Shown here: positions 1 through 9,762 of the stretch, piece after piece
Layout: every line of letters starts with the position of its first letter
How positions within the stretch are numbered: position 1 is the stretch's first letter
Assembly (NCBI GenBank): GCA_900771975.1
Contig: CAAGPV010000038.1
Location: 91,230-155,229 of the forward strand
DNA: 64,000 bases
Direction: 5' to 3'
Source of the DNA: an uncultured Prevotella sp.
GTDB taxonomy: Bacteria > Bacteroidota > Bacteroidia > Bacteroidales > Bacteroidaceae
Program-made: the position numbers and the translations under genes
The notes under the pieces: model-generated
Told to the model about the DNA's origin: nothing
Seen by the model: the letters and a program-made list of their open reading frames with translations, nothing else
The model's database searches: none

Positions 1-391
1 CTATATATACATTAAAATTTGTTTTTGTAAAATCATCGATATTTGTTGGGACAAAAGCCAAATATACAGACAATTGTTCTCCTCCGATACGTTCCTTTGG
101 TTTAACTACAAAGTTCTCCGAAGGATCTATTTCTACAGTATCTTCATTTAAATTAGAATTTAGCAAATTTTTAATAGAAGCAGACTCGCTTTTAGGGATT
201 GTTTTACCCTCTATTTGTAAATTTGTTGAAAGGTTATATTTATCACTTTCAACAACAACAATCTCTGACTTTTGAGTCGGAATTTCAAATCCGTCTTCAT
301 CCTCAACTAATACAATATTCCCACTACGAAAGCCAGAAATTCTTCCTCCACCAGTTTCACTTAAAAACCGAACTTTATCTCCAATCTTCAT
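1..391 (-). CDS. DUF2027-family protein, 3' part cut by window edge
   Basis: This is the first 130 codons of a leftward gene that runs off the left edge. The N-terminus starts MKIGDKVRFLSETGGG and continues with VLVEDEDGFEIP, which I recognise as the opening of the Bacteroidales DUF2027 family. Members of that family usually end in a C-terminal Smr (MutS2-like) domain, which would lie outside the window. The ATG at 389-391 is 13 bp downstream of the queA stop, so it is probably the last seen gene of the long bat-queA operon. The function is not established; an Smr domain would suggest nucleic-acid binding or nicking. Confidence 0.8.
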   Translation of the reverse strand, partial: MKIGDKVRFLSETGGGRISGFRSGNIVLVEDEDGFEIPTQKSEIVVVESDKYNLSTNLQIEGKTIPKSESASIKNLLNSNLNEDTVEIDPSENFVVKPKERIGGEQLSVYLAFVPTNIDDFTKTNFNVYI

Positions 392-403
392 ATTTATCTT
401 ACT

Positions 404-1672
404 TTAAGGTATTAACAAACTACTATCTCCATAACTTAAAAATCTGAAGTTATGATCTAAAGCATAATTATAGATTTTGTGCCAATCGCCATTAACAAAC
501 GCACTTACTAATAGCAATAAAGTCGATTTTGGTTGATGGAAATTTGTTATCAAACGATTTACTATTTTATATTTATATCCAGGAGCAATTATAATTTGAG
601 TGCTGGAGTGTAATGCATCTAAAGAACCTCTGTCCAAATAGTCCAACAAATTTCTGATAGCTTTCTCTACAGAAATTTCTTTCCCTTTAACAATAGAAAG
701 TCCGTTTTCGTTATGGGTTAAATCGTAAGGTTCCCATTGGCTAACATGTAACTCATTTTCTGAGCAATCGGGATTGATTTCCAACTTTATCCCCATATAA
801 TATAAGCTCTCTAACGTACGAACACTTGTTGTACCAACAGCTATTGCATGACAGTTGTGTTGTAACAATTGCTTTAATGTGTGTTTATGTACAACTATAT
901 ATTCTGTATGCATGGCATGTCCTTCAATTTCTTCTGTTTTTACAGGTTTAAAGGTGCCTGCTCCAACATGTAACGTTACTTCATCTCGATTAATCTTATT
1001 ATCGTCTAAATCTTTTAAAACATTCTCAGTAAAATGTAAACCCGCAGTCGGTGCAGCTACGCTTCCTTTAATTTTTGAATATACTGTTTGATAAGTTATT
1101 TTATCGCTTTCTTCCGTTTTACGATTTAAATATGGGGGAATTGGCAATTCTCCTACCGATTCAAGAATTTCCGCAAAAGAGATAGATGGATTATTCCATT
1201 CAAAATTCACCATATAATTAGTACCATTCATTATATGGAAAGAATTATCAGAACGATCTAAAGTCGCCTTAAGGGACAACTTCTCACCTTTAATAGAAAA
1301 GTCTCTAAACAAACTTCCATCTTTCCATTTTTTTAGATTACCAACCATACAATACCAACTGCATTTTCCAGTAGATTGAAATATAAGTTCATAATCCTTT
1401 GGTACTGCAGGTTCCATAAGAAAAATTTCTATCGTTGCTCCTGTTTCTTTTTTAAAATGCAAACGAGCTTGTATAACTTTAGTATTATTAAATACCATCA
1501 AAGAACCCTGTGGAAGATATTTAGATAGGTTAAAAAAATGATCTTCCATTATCTGTCCATGCTTATATACAAGCAACTTTGAATAGTCTCTTTTCAAAAG
1601 AGGGAACTTTGCTATTCGTTCTTCCGGAAGTGAATAGTTGTAATCAGAAATTTTAATATGTTTTGTTTCCAT
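404..1672 (-). CDS. queA: S-adenosylmethionine:tRNA ribosyltransferase-isomerase QueA
   Basis: QueA transfers and isomerises the ribosyl group of AdoMet onto 7-aminomethyl-7-deazaguanine in tRNA, giving epoxyqueuosine. The family signatures APTAGLHFT, HVGAGTFKPV and FNNTKVIQARL are all present. The protein is 422 aa, longer than the roughly 350-aa enterobacterial enzyme but usual for Bacteroidetes, which carry an insertion in the N-terminal half. The frame opens with TTG at 1678; I chose ATG 1672, which gives METKHIKISDYNYSLPEE and lies just after the stop of the upstream PAP2 gene (1675-1677). It is cotranscribed with the Bat genes upstream by tight spacing. Confidence 0.95.
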   Translation of the reverse strand: METKHIKISDYNYSLPEERIAKFPLLKRDYSKLLVYKHGQIMEDHFFNLSKYLPQGSLMVFNNTKVIQARLHFKKETGATIEIFLMEPAVPKDYELIFQSTGKCSWYCMVGNLKKWKDGSLFRDFSIKGEKLSLKATLDRSDNSFHIMNGTNYMVNFEWNNPSISFAEILESVGELPIPPYLNRKTEESDKITYQTVYSKIKGSVAAPTAGLHFTENVLKDLDDNKINRDEVTLHVGAGTFKPVKTEEIEGHAMHTEYIVVHKHTLKQLLQHNCHAIAVGTTSVRTLESLYYMGIKLEINPDCSENELHVSQWEPYDLTHNENGLSIVKGKEISVEKAIRNLLDYLDRGSLDALHSSTQIIIAPGYKYKIVNRLITNFHQPKSTLLLLVSAFVNGDWHKIYNYALDHNFRFLSYGDSSLLIP

Positions 1673-1674
1673 TT

Positions 1675-2373
1675 TCAATAATTAAATACATTGTAACAAG
1701 CTACAATAATTGTTGTTAATATTATATACAAATAAACATTCATTACAATTTGAATATCAGAATGGTTAAAACCTGTTTTTGTGTATTGCGAAGATATGTA
1801 ACGATTTGGTTGGGAAACCTTAGAATATATCCATATATATATTAAATAGCTAAATGCTCCAGCAAATACGCCCCATAGAAAGCCTATTATAACATCGCAA
1901 AAGAAGTGTACTCCAAGATATAGGCGACTCCAGCCATTTAAAAAAGACCAACTTAATAGCATAAGCGAAAATGTTCTTTTACGAACTAATAAACTCAGAA
2001 ATACGGCTACAGCCATTGTATTAGCAGCATGAGCTGAAAAAAAGCTAAAACCTTGCGGCATATAATTTTGCACAGGCTTTACCCATTGCGAAAAAGATGG
2101 ATCGTATATTGGACGTAATCTACAAAAATATGGTTTGATTATGCCATCAGGTAATCCATCCGAAAAAGCTAAACATACAATTAAGAATAATAAGATAAGT
2201 ATTAACTGAAAAATCTTTTCGTTATTTTTTACAATTAGATAAAACAATAATATGTATAATGGTATCCATGTGAACGGATTTGTTAGCAAAAGCGACCAAC
2301 TATCGAGAAACAAATTTTTACCGCCATAAAAAAACGGTAACATTGTTTGATCAATATTATATAACAGACCCAT
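1675..2373 (-). CDS. PAP2-family membrane phosphatase
   Basis: An integral membrane phosphatase of the PAP2/undecaprenyl-diphosphatase superfamily, 232 aa with several hydrophobic segments. The three catalytic motifs can be traced: KPYFCRLRP (motif 1, K...RP), FSFFSAHAAN (motif 2, here SAHAA instead of the usual PSGH) and SRLYLGVHFFCD (motif 3, SR...H...D). Substrates in this family are lipid phosphates such as undecaprenyl pyrophosphate or phosphatidic acid phosphate; which applies here cannot be told. It sits between the BatD-E fusion (9-bp gap) and queA, in the same operon. Confidence 0.88.
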   Translation of the reverse strand: MGLLYNIDQTMLPFFYGGKNLFLDSWSLLLTNPFTWIPLYILLFYLIVKNNEKIFQLILILLFLIVCLAFSDGLPDGIIKPYFCRLRPIYDPSFSQWVKPVQNYMPQGFSFFSAHAANTMAVAVFLSLLVRKRTFSLMLLSWSFLNGWSRLYLGVHFFCDVIIGFLWGVFAGAFSYLIYIWIYSKVSQPNRYISSQYTKTGFNHSDIQIVMNVYLYIILTTIIVACYNVFNY

Positions 2374-2381
2374 AGTTTTTA

Positions 2382-4940
2382 TTAGATTTCTTCTATTTGG
2401 TTAGTTGCTAGCCATCCTTGTCTACCATCACCAAGCTGGATTTGTCGCCAAGTAGGAATTGTTTTATCAATAATATCCACTTCTGTCCCTTTATGTATAA
2501 CAAATAAAGTTTCAGCAGACATTGATGGCGTTTTACGAATTTTTATAGATGGAGAAATAACTACCGCTTCATTTTTGTGCTCAATCGCTGATTTTTGCTG
2601 AAAAGCAAAAAGTATGGCGACTGCAAAAAGTATAAATGTTGAAATGCCAACAAAAAAGCCTATTTTTCTTATAATAATTACATTAGAAAACAAAAAGCAT
2701 AAAACTAAAACAATAGTAAAAGAAAGACAAAAAATGGATATGATTCCCCATTGGTTAGCACTAAACAAATTAACAAGAGATTTATACCACCTAATAACAA
2801 AGATATCTGGTTCAACTAATATCTTATCAATAGTTTTAGTGCGAGCTAATTCCAAATTAAAACGAATATCTGCGTCACCAGGTGATAATTGATAGGCCCT
2901 TTTATAATTCAAAATGGCATAAGGTATATTTCCTGTTCTATAATAAGCATTCCCCATATTAAAAAAGATTTCAGGAGAGGCTCCATTTTTTAAAAGTTCT
3001 TTATAAGCAATAATAGATTGTTTGTAGTTTCCTTTTTCATAAGCATTATCTGCATCTAACTTTGTTGTTGCATTGATACTCAATGAAAATAATAATACAG
3101 AAAGTAAAAATAATATTCTATTATTTGCCATTGTTCTGCTATTTTTTATACTACTAAGTATCGATTCTACATCTGTGATGGCTATAGCCGCAGCATCTAA
3201 TGTTTTGTTCATATTCCCCTTAGGATCACCTGGCGCAAATCTTTCAAATTCACACTCATCAATAGCCTTGATGAATTTATTAATTGTGTTTTCATCAACT
3301 TCTCGAAGTTTTAGTTTATCGGCAATATTTTCACGGGATAATTTTTCACGGGAAATATTCAACCTATCACTAATATATCCCCATAACGCATGTAAAACTT
3401 CGTTATAAAAACGATCGGTGCGACCTTTTTGCATTAATCTCGTAGCTTTCCGTAAACGTTTTGTGGCTATTTTTTCTGCATTTTTCCCCTTAAGTTTAAC
3501 TAAATCTGTACGCTCAATTGCTCTTTTTCTAAAAATAAACAACAACAATGAAAATATTGTCATCAATAATCCCATTATGACCCAATAATAAATTGAGTCA
3601 AAAAAAGTATCACCGAGTGCCTTAATGTGTTCTTTCCCCTTTTTTATGGGACGAATATCCATATTTTCATACCTGTTATAATCATTTTCATCAATGTTGT
3701 CTTCACCTTTCATAACGTGAATTTTAAAAGGACTTGTTTGTAATGTTTTATAACCATTGATTTTTGTATCATAATAAATCCACTTAATTGATGGAATGGT
3801 AATATCACCCTCTTTTTTAGGAATAGCAACAAAATTAAATATCATGTCACCAGAAACTCCATTATTGGTAATTGTAGTTTTGTCTGTAACTTTTGCATCA
3901 TAAGTTTCAAAACTACTCGGAAAATTTACGGTCGGCTGTTTTAGTAATTTCAAATTACCAGTACCACTAATTATAACTTGTAGATTTATTGGCTCACCAG
4001 CCTTTACGCTTGTTTTGTCAACTTTAGAAGCCATTTTAAAAGTTCCGACTCCACCTGAAAAGTTTATTGGTTTAGACGGTAGCGGATCTACAAATATGTC
4101 TAATCCCGGAGCTAAAATATCTCTTTTTACTTCTTTATAACCACCATCATTAGAAAATGCGTCAAAAGGATCGGAAGAGCGATCTTCTTCCAATACTACA
4201 CCATGATAAGTAATAGCTGGTATATGTAATTTTCCTGTAGTTTGCGGATATGCTATAAATTGGCTCCAAGTAACACACTTATATGGTATACCTCCGACAG
4301 TTTCTACATGAAATGATTTTTGTTGAGGAAGTTTAATCTCTTGCGTGTGTACACTCTTCAAATCTGGCATAGATCCATTAAGTTGTGTCAAATCTAAAGT
4401 TGTATATACTTTATAAGTCAACAATATTGGCTCTTGTTCTTTAACACGTTTTTTATTCGCTGTAACCGTAATAAAAAGATCTTTTGATGAGCCGCGTACT
4501 GTCATTTCTGACTTGTTTTTATTTAAGGAACGGGTCGGTTGTTGCAGGTTATTATTTCCAACAACATTTATATGTAAAGCTGAAGATGTTACTTTTCTCC
4601 CTCTTACTATAAAAACCGAAGGAGAAATAAATGCATGCCCATGTTTTTGAGCTTGTAACAAATATGTATAGGATACAGATGAGGACGAACTCATATGACC
4701 ATTTACAATTTGAAAATTTGATTGTTCAGAAGTGCTTGGGCCAAATAAGACTTCCAAACCATTACTTAATTTACCCATTCTAAATGAACTTACATCTGAA
4801 GTATGGATAGTATAAGTAATTTGAAATTTTGCTCCAACCTCAACAGATTTCGGCGCAGATATTTGAACATTTTGTGCATTAACTGAGTTGTTTGATAGAA
4901 CAAACACAACCAAACACAATAAATATAGATACCATTTCAT
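2382..4940 (-). CDS. batD: BatD-BatE fusion: aerotolerance membrane protein with C-terminal TPR and SH3 parts
   Basis: Residues 1-603 are a BatD protein: signal peptide (KWYLYLLCLVVFVLSNNSVNA), extracytoplasmic Ig-like/oxygen-tolerance repeats, then a membrane segment (YWVIMGLLMTIFSLLLFIF) and a cytoplasmic tail. Residues 604-852 are a BatE protein: a second signal/TM-like segment beginning MANNRILFLLSVLLFSL, TPR repeats (NAYEKGNYKQSIIAYKELL and following), two further TM segments and an SH3-like domain ending GDGRQGWLATNQIEEI. In most Bacteroidetes these are two adjacent genes. The junction carries a 6-A run (3142-3147); one extra A would make the frame end AAA AAA TAG just before the internal ATG at 3131. 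Bat proteins form a membrane complex with the MoxR ATPase and support oxidative-stress tolerance. The start is ATG 4940 (a TTG at 4952 overlaps batC). Confidence 0.9.
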   Translation of the reverse strand: MKWYLYLLCLVVFVLSNNSVNAQNVQISAPKSVEVGAKFQITYTIHTSDVSSFRMGKLSNGLEVLFGPSTSEQSNFQIVNGHMSSSSSVSYTYLLQAQKHGHAFISPSVFIVRGRKVTSSALHINVVGNNNLQQPTRSLNKNKSEMTVRGSSKDLFITVTANKKRVKEQEPILLTYKVYTTLDLTQLNGSMPDLKSVHTQEIKLPQQKSFHVETVGGIPYKCVTWSQFIAYPQTTGKLHIPAITYHGVVLEEDRSSDPFDAFSNDGGYKEVKRDILAPGLDIFVDPLPSKPINFSGGVGTFKMASKVDKTSVKAGEPINLQVIISGTGNLKLLKQPTVNFPSSFETYDAKVTDKTTITNNGVSGDMIFNFVAIPKKEGDITIPSIKWIYYDTKINGYKTLQTSPFKIHVMKGEDNIDENDYNRYENMDIRPIKKGKEHIKALGDTFFDSIYYWVIMGLLMTIFSLLLFIFRKRAIERTDLVKLKGKNAEKIATKRLRKATRLMQKGRTDRFYNEVLHALWGYISDRLNISREKLSRENIADKLKLREVDENTINKFIKAIDECEFERFAPGDPKGNMNKTLDAAAIAITDVESILSSIKNSRTMANNRILFLLSVLLFSLSINATTKLDADNAYEKGNYKQSIIAYKELLKNGASPEIFFNMGNAYYRTGNIPYAILNYKRAYQLSPGDADIRFNLELARTKTIDKILVEPDIFVIRWYKSLVNLFSANQWGIISIFCLSFTIVLVLCFLFSNVIIIRKIGFFVGISTFILFAVAILFAFQQKSAIEHKNEAVVISPSIKIRKTPSMSAETLFVIHKGTEVDIIDKTIPTWRQIQLGDGRQGWLATNQIEEI

Positions 4941-4945
4941 AATAA

Positions 4946-5623
4946 TTACCAATTTTTATCAAATGTTCTTTGGGAAGGTTGTCGTAACGCTTTTTTTAGG
5001 CGTTCTTGAGTTTCTTTTTCTTCTTGTAAAGCAGCATTTAATAGTTGCTCGGCATTTTGACGGCTCAATTCTTGGGACTGTTGTTGACGTTTTTTGTCGT
5101 TATTTTTATCTGAATTTTTATTTTTTTCTTTCTGATTAGGTTGTTTTTGCTTGTTTGTCTTATTTTGGTTGCTTTGTGAATTTGTTTTTTGTTTGGTGTT
5201 CTGATGCTGGCATAAAATTAGATTGTACCGTGCATTAGAATCATTCGGATTATTTCTTAAAGCATTTTTATACGCTTCTATAGCTTCCGAAAATTGGTGT
5301 TTTTGTTGATAAATAACCCCCATGTTATGATAAGAGCGAGACTTTATAAGCTTGTTGGGCTCTTCCTTAACAGCCATTTCATATTGTTGAAGTGCCAACG
5401 AATCTTTGTTTTGTTGCTGAAGGGCGCAACCTAAATTATAAATAGCCCTAAAGTTATGGGGGTCTTTTGCTAAGGCCTGTCTGTATGACGTTTCCGCTTC
5501 AACATATAGATGTTGTTGGAAATTCTTATTGCCAATTCTGACGAACTGTCTACTATCCTGTGCTTTTGCAAAGATAGTGGAGAAAAACAATAGTAATATA
5601 GAACTAAATATAATCTTATTCAT
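4946..5623 (-). CDS. batC: BatC, periplasmic TPR protein
   Basis: A 225-aa exported protein with a signal peptide (MNKIIFSSILLLFFSTIFAKA) followed by three TPR units (about residues 25-140: RQALAKDPHNFRAIYNLGCAL, QQYEMAVKEEPNKL, AIEAYKNALRNNPNDSNARYN) and a long Gln/Lys/Asn-rich low-complexity tail. That layout matches BatC of the aerotolerance operon, where TPRs are thought to organise the Bat complex in the periplasm. The frame is open to 5647, but ATG 5623 directly after the batB stop gives a proper signal peptide and is preferred. It lies between batB and batD in the usual order. Confidence 0.88.
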   Translation of the reverse strand: MNKIIFSSILLLFFSTIFAKAQDSRQFVRIGNKNFQQHLYVEAETSYRQALAKDPHNFRAIYNLGCALQQQNKDSLALQQYEMAVKEEPNKLIKSRSYHNMGVIYQQKHQFSEAIEAYKNALRNNPNDSNARYNLILCQHQNTKQKTNSQSNQNKTNKQKQPNQKEKNKNSDKNNDKKRQQQSQELSRQNAEQLLNAALQEEKETQERLKKALRQPSQRTFDKNW

Positions 5624-5624
5624 C

Positions 5625-6692
5625 CTAAGAATTTTTTCTTGTTCCATGTCCCCAATGATTTACTAAAAACAGATTCCAAAAATGTTTTTGTCTATTGTTA
5701 AAGGGAAATGGGAGTATATTTATTAACACTTCAAGTACCAATATTATTAATGTGATAAGCGTTACCATTTGAAACATTTCGGAATATTGTGAATAGCGAA
5801 TGCCATTTATTTCTCCCTTTTGAAGCTTTTCCAATTCATGGTCAAGTTTTGTTTCTGCAATAATGCTATTATCAACATGTAAATACATTCCTTTGCCTGC
5901 ATCAGCTATTTGCTTACACATTTGTTCATTCAATTTGCTAATAACAGTATTGCCGCTTTTATCTTTTAATAGTTCTCCATTGCCATTTAATGGAATGGGA
6001 GCCCCATTAGTCGAACCAATGCCCAAAATGAAAACATTAATACCTTTGTCTGCCGCATTTTTAGCGGCTTCTTCTGCATTGCCTAAATGGTCTTCTCCGT
6101 CAGTTATCAATATTATAGCTCTCCCTATGTTTTCTGAGTTAGTAAAGCTATGAATTGCAAGATTTATAGCCTGACTTATATTTGTTCCTTGGGCTCCTAT
6201 TAATGAAGGAGAAATATCTTGAAGAAACATTTTTGCAGAAACATAATCCGTTGTTATAGGCAATTGCACGAAGGCGTCTCCAGCAAAGACAATCATTCCT
6301 ATTTTGTCATTATCTAAATGATTGACAAGGTCTTCAACTATTAATTTACTTCTTTCCAATCGTGATGGAGAGACATCAGATGCAAGCATCGAATTGCTTA
6401 TATCAAGGGCAATCATTGCCTCAATACCTTCTCGTTTACCCGTTGTCGGGTGTGATCCAACTTGCGGTCTTGCCAATATAACTGAAAGTAAAGCAACGGC
6501 AATTAGCATTATTACAAACTTCAGGTTTTCTCTTTTTGGAGATAATTGTGGCATCAAATTCTTTATCAAATTAATGTCACCTAATTTATGGAGTTGCTTT
6601 TTCCGGTGAATTAATGAAATTGTTCTTATCACTACTATTATTGGTATAGCAATAAGAAACCACAAATATATTGGATCTTCAAATCTAAACAT
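5625..6692 (-). CDS. batB: BatB, membrane-anchored von Willebrand factor A protein
   Basis: A 355-aa protein with two N-terminal TM segments, a VWA domain (about residues 90-285) and a C-terminal TM segment (MVTLITLIILVLEVLINIL). The MIDAS metal site is complete: DISNSM, the Thr in GAQGTNIS and ITDGED. VWA domains with MIDAS bind partner acidic residues through a divalent metal; in this system the partners are other Bat proteins and the MoxR ATPase. It follows batA, its paralogue, by an 18-bp gap and precedes batC. Confidence 0.93.
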   Translation of the reverse strand: MFRFEDPIYLWFLIAIPIIVVIRTISLIHRKKQLHKLGDINLIKNLMPQLSPKRENLKFVIMLIAVALLSVILARPQVGSHPTTGKREGIEAMIALDISNSMLASDVSPSRLERSKLIVEDLVNHLDNDKIGMIVFAGDAFVQLPITTDYVSAKMFLQDISPSLIGAQGTNISQAINLAIHSFTNSENIGRAIILITDGEDHLGNAEEAAKNAADKGINVFILGIGSTNGAPIPLNGNGELLKDKSGNTVISKLNEQMCKQIADAGKGMYLHVDNSIIAETKLDHELEKLQKGEINGIRYSQYSEMFQMVTLITLIILVLEVLINILPFPFNNRQKHFWNLFLVNHWGHGTRKNS

Positions 6693-6710
6693 TCTTTTAT
6701 CGTATGGTTT

Positions 6711-7709
6711 TTAAGGAATCCTTTTCAGAATTGTAAGACGAACTAATAATTCCAAAATAAGTGAAAAATATGCCATCAAAGCAAACGGTTGAAATGCATC
6801 ATATCTTTGCGCATATAATTTGTTTTGCAATTTAGATTTTTCAAGCTTATCTATATCTTTATAAATAGTTGCTAATGCTTGCCGACTTTCGGCTCTATAA
6901 AAATTACCGCCTGTTGTACTCGCAATTTCTTTTAAAGTATTGTAATCAATTTCCCCTTTCCTCTGATCATACTGAACACTTCCTCCCACATAAATAGGAT
7001 AACGAGCAACACCATTTGTCCCAAAACCTATAGTATATACGCGAATACCAAACTTTTTCGCTATTTGAGCAGCTGTCAAAGGGGAAATATCTCCCATATT
7101 GTTACTACCATCTGTCAATAAAATTATAACTTTACTTTTAGCCTTGGAATCTTTTAATTTGCCAATAGCATTTGACAATCCCATTCCAATGGCAGTTCCA
7201 TCTTGAATAAGACCATTTGCGACAAGATTTGAGCGAACATTTTGTAAAAGGCTTATTAAAGACACATGATCTGTTGTCATCGGGCATTGGGTGAAAGCTT
7301 CTCCTGCAAAAATTGTGAGACCAATATTATCATTGGGACGAGAATTAATAAATTCTTCTGCAACATCTTTTGCAACCGAAAGCCTATTTGGACGTACATC
7401 TTCAGCTAACATACTGTATGAAATGTCCATAGCTAACATAATGTTGATACCCTCGACGTTAGTTTCCTTCAGAGGAGTGAATGTCATCGGGCGAGCCAAA
7501 ACCAAAACAAGAAATACAAATGTAAGACAACGGAGAATCATGGGCAAATGTATAATACGCATTCTCCAACTATGAGAGATAAACTCATAGGCTCGAGTAT
7601 CACTCATGATTAATTTGGGCTCTTTCTTCTTCTTGAACAAAAAATACCATAATATATAAGGTATTAAAAGAAGTAGAAGTAATAAATATGCTTTATTGGC
7701 AAATTCCAT
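6711..7709 (-). CDS. batA: BatA, membrane-anchored von Willebrand factor A protein
   Basis: A 332-aa paralogue of BatB with the same plan: N-terminal TM helices (YLLLLLLLIPYILWYFLF and a second near residues 55-75), a VWA domain (about 90-280) and a C-terminal TM helix. MIDAS residues are seen in DISYSM, the DGTAIG Thr and LLTDGSN. Together with BatB it makes the VWA core of the aerotolerance complex. The 44-bp gap to the upstream membrane-protein gene is the largest within the bat cluster, but no promoter motif is evident there. Confidence 0.93.
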   Translation of the reverse strand: MEFANKAYLLLLLLLIPYILWYFLFKKKKEPKLIMSDTRAYEFISHSWRMRIIHLPMILRCLTFVFLVLVLARPMTFTPLKETNVEGINIMLAMDISYSMLAEDVRPNRLSVAKDVAEEFINSRPNDNIGLTIFAGEAFTQCPMTTDHVSLISLLQNVRSNLVANGLIQDGTAIGMGLSNAIGKLKDSKAKSKVIILLTDGSNNMGDISPLTAAQIAKKFGIRVYTIGFGTNGVARYPIYVGGSVQYDQRKGEIDYNTLKEIASTTGGNFYRAESRQALATIYKDIDKLEKSKLQNKLYAQRYDAFQPFALMAYFSLILELLVRLTILKRIP

Positions 7710-7753
7710 TTTTTGTTTTTATATCTATCATTCTCTTCAAAAGCAAATAGAAC

Positions 7754-8857
7754 TTATATCCATTGACTTAATTCAAGAATATTCCAAGTTACATATACGA
7801 AAATAGCAATTGCAATGGTCAAGAATAAGGCTATTAAAAAAATGACCTCATAACGTTCTTTTGCCTTGCTTTTGGCTAACGAATTCGGATTTTTTTCGAC
7901 CGTTGGTTGATTTTCTTGCTTTGTTTTTTGAATAAAATTAATAACACATCCTAAATATTTGTTTTCGTCGTTTCCTTCATGTACGGTATATTTAGCAAAT
8001 TTTACAAGGTCAGAAGTTTCAAAAACCGCTCTAAGCTCTTCGTTCCCTTTAGGGTCGATTTTTTGCAAATTGGATAGTATCTGACTACTCGTCATTTCTT
8101 TCGCATTTATAGCAAAACGTTTAAACAAATACTCACGAAGGATGTCAGTTAACAACGTATAGTATACTTTTTGTTCTTCTTGATTATTTAAAGGGGTATG
8201 TTTTAATTTTGCTATCTTTGCTAACGCAACTTGATGAGGTAATTTTTTCTTTATAAATTGAATATGTGAAATTATAGGTTTGTGATACTTCAAGCGAATA
8301 TATAAATAATATGCGAGTGCCAAGAGTAATAAAGCTAAAATTGAAAGCCAAAAACAATCGCTCCAATCACCCCAGGAAAAGATGTTGTTTACAACACCAT
8401 ATGCTGGCTTAATATTATCAGGATGCTTAGTATCAACAGATATAGTCTTGACTTCTATAGGTATTTCTTCCGTCTTGTATTTTTTTCCATTTACATAGAC
8501 CGTTAAGGAAGGAACCTTATAATGTCTTTTCTCCCAACCGGTAAGTATATAATTTCGTTGAAATCTATTATCTGTCGTATCAATAGACACTATTTCAAGC
8601 CCCCCTTTAAGTATTTGTTGAGCTCGCAATGACGGATAGTTGATTTTTGCATTATCTGGTGCTTTTACCTCTATTGTCAAACGAGTTTGGCTACCAATTA
8701 ATATCTTAGCACTATCAAGATGAGCTTCAACACTAATTTGTGCTGAAGATTCTGCAGCAAACAATAATACGGAAAGAACTAAGAGTAAATTTTTAAATTT
8801 TATAATCTTAATTCTATCTTTCAATTTCCGATAAGAAAAAGGTATAATTATATTCAT
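7754..8857 (-). CDS. Bat-operon membrane protein (BatD-like N-terminus, DUF4381-like C-terminus)
   Basis: A 367-aa protein found at this place in Bacteroidetes aerotolerance operons. It has an N-terminal signal/TM segment (LLLVLSVLLFAAESSAQ), a beta-rich extracytoplasmic domain (about 40-165) resembling one BatD repeat, a TM segment (FWLSILALLLLALAYYLYI), a helical cytoplasmic region (YYTLLTDILREYLFKRFAINAKEM) like DUF4381 proteins, and a final TM helix. Its exact task is not known; context points to membrane assembly of the MoxR-VWA system. It begins 1 bp after the DUF58 gene stop. The first Met gives a long lead before the signal segment, so an internal start is possible. Confidence 0.75.
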   Translation of the reverse strand: MNIIIPFSYRKLKDRIKIIKFKNLLLVLSVLLFAAESSAQISVEAHLDSAKILIGSQTRLTIEVKAPDNAKINYPSLRAQQILKGGLEIVSIDTTDNRFQRNYILTGWEKRHYKVPSLTVYVNGKKYKTEEIPIEVKTISVDTKHPDNIKPAYGVVNNIFSWGDWSDCFWLSILALLLLALAYYLYIRLKYHKPIISHIQFIKKKLPHQVALAKIAKLKHTPLNNQEEQKVYYTLLTDILREYLFKRFAINAKEMTSSQILSNLQKIDPKGNEELRAVFETSDLVKFAKYTVHEGNDENKYLGCVINFIQKTKQENQPTVEKNPNSLAKSKAKERYEVIFLIALFLTIAIAIFVYVTWNILELSQWI

Positions 8858-8858
8858 T

Positions 8859-9746
8859 TTAGTAGCGTTGCTTGAATAGTTGCATTAATTTTGTTACATA
8901 ATTTTCATCAGTAGCTACAGAAATATTGTCTATTTTCAATTTATTGAATAGATTTAATAACTTCTTTTCACGGTTAAGCCAAAATATAGAATGGGCTTGA
9001 CGTATATTTTTGTTACTCGTATCAATTACCATTTCATGTCCTGTTTCAGCATCTTCAACATACAGTAAACCGACATTAGGTAATACTTTTGCTAAAGGAT
9101 CATATACTTGCAGCGCGATGATATCATGCCTATGTGAAGATATGCTTAGTATTTTTTCCAAATGATTTACATTATCTAATTCGTGTTCAATAAAGAAATC
9201 ACTTAAAATAAAAACTGTTGTCCGTTTTCGCATAACTCGTGAATAGAATTCAAGTGCTTGTGACAAATTCGTTCTGCAACTATTAGGTTTAAATTCTATA
9301 ATTTCTCTTATGATTCGCAATATATGGCGTTTCCCTTTTTGCGGAGCAATGTATTTTTCAATACCATCCGAAAAGAAAAGAACTCCAACTTTATCTCCCG
9401 TTTCAATTGCGCTAAAAGCCAATGTTGCTGCCATTTCCGCAACCATGTCTTTTTTCATTTGATGTTTAGTGCCAAAATTCAATGAGCCTGACACATCAAT
9501 CATAAGCATAACGGTTAATTCACGTTCTTCCTCATAGACTTTAATAAAGGGATGGCCCATTTTTGCAGTTACATTCCAGTCTATGTCACGCACATCATCT
9601 CCGAATTGATATTCCCTCACCTCAGCAAATGACATACCACGTCCTTTAAAAGCAGAATGATACTGGCCAGCAAAAACATTTTGGCTGAGGCCTCGTGCTT
9701 TTATTTCTATTTTCTTTACTTTACGTAGAATTTCGGACGTTTTCAT
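8859..9746 (-). CDS. DUF58 protein (VWA-like), aerotolerance operon
   Basis: A 295-aa soluble protein with the DUF58 core motif (GRGMSFAEVREYQFGDDVRDIDWNVTAKMG, split here as GRGMSFAEVREY and DDVRDIDWN) followed by a VWA-like domain with a MIDAS start (MIDVSGSL). DUF58 proteins are invariably encoded next to MoxR ATPases and are believed to be their substrate-binding partners. It lies 16 bp downstream of moxR and 1 bp upstream of the next gene, consistent with translational coupling. Confidence 0.92.
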   Translation of the reverse strand: MKTSEILRKVKKIEIKARGLSQNVFAGQYHSAFKGRGMSFAEVREYQFGDDVRDIDWNVTAKMGHPFIKVYEEERELTVMLMIDVSGSLNFGTKHQMKKDMVAEMAATLAFSAIETGDKVGVLFFSDGIEKYIAPQKGKRHILRIIREIIEFKPNSCRTNLSQALEFYSRVMRKRTTVFILSDFFIEHELDNVNHLEKILSISSHRHDIIALQVYDPLAKVLPNVGLLYVEDAETGHEMVIDTSNKNIRQAHSIFWLNREKKLLNLFNKLKIDNISVATDENYVTKLMQLFKQRY

Positions 9747-9762
9747 ATTGAATGTATTTTAA

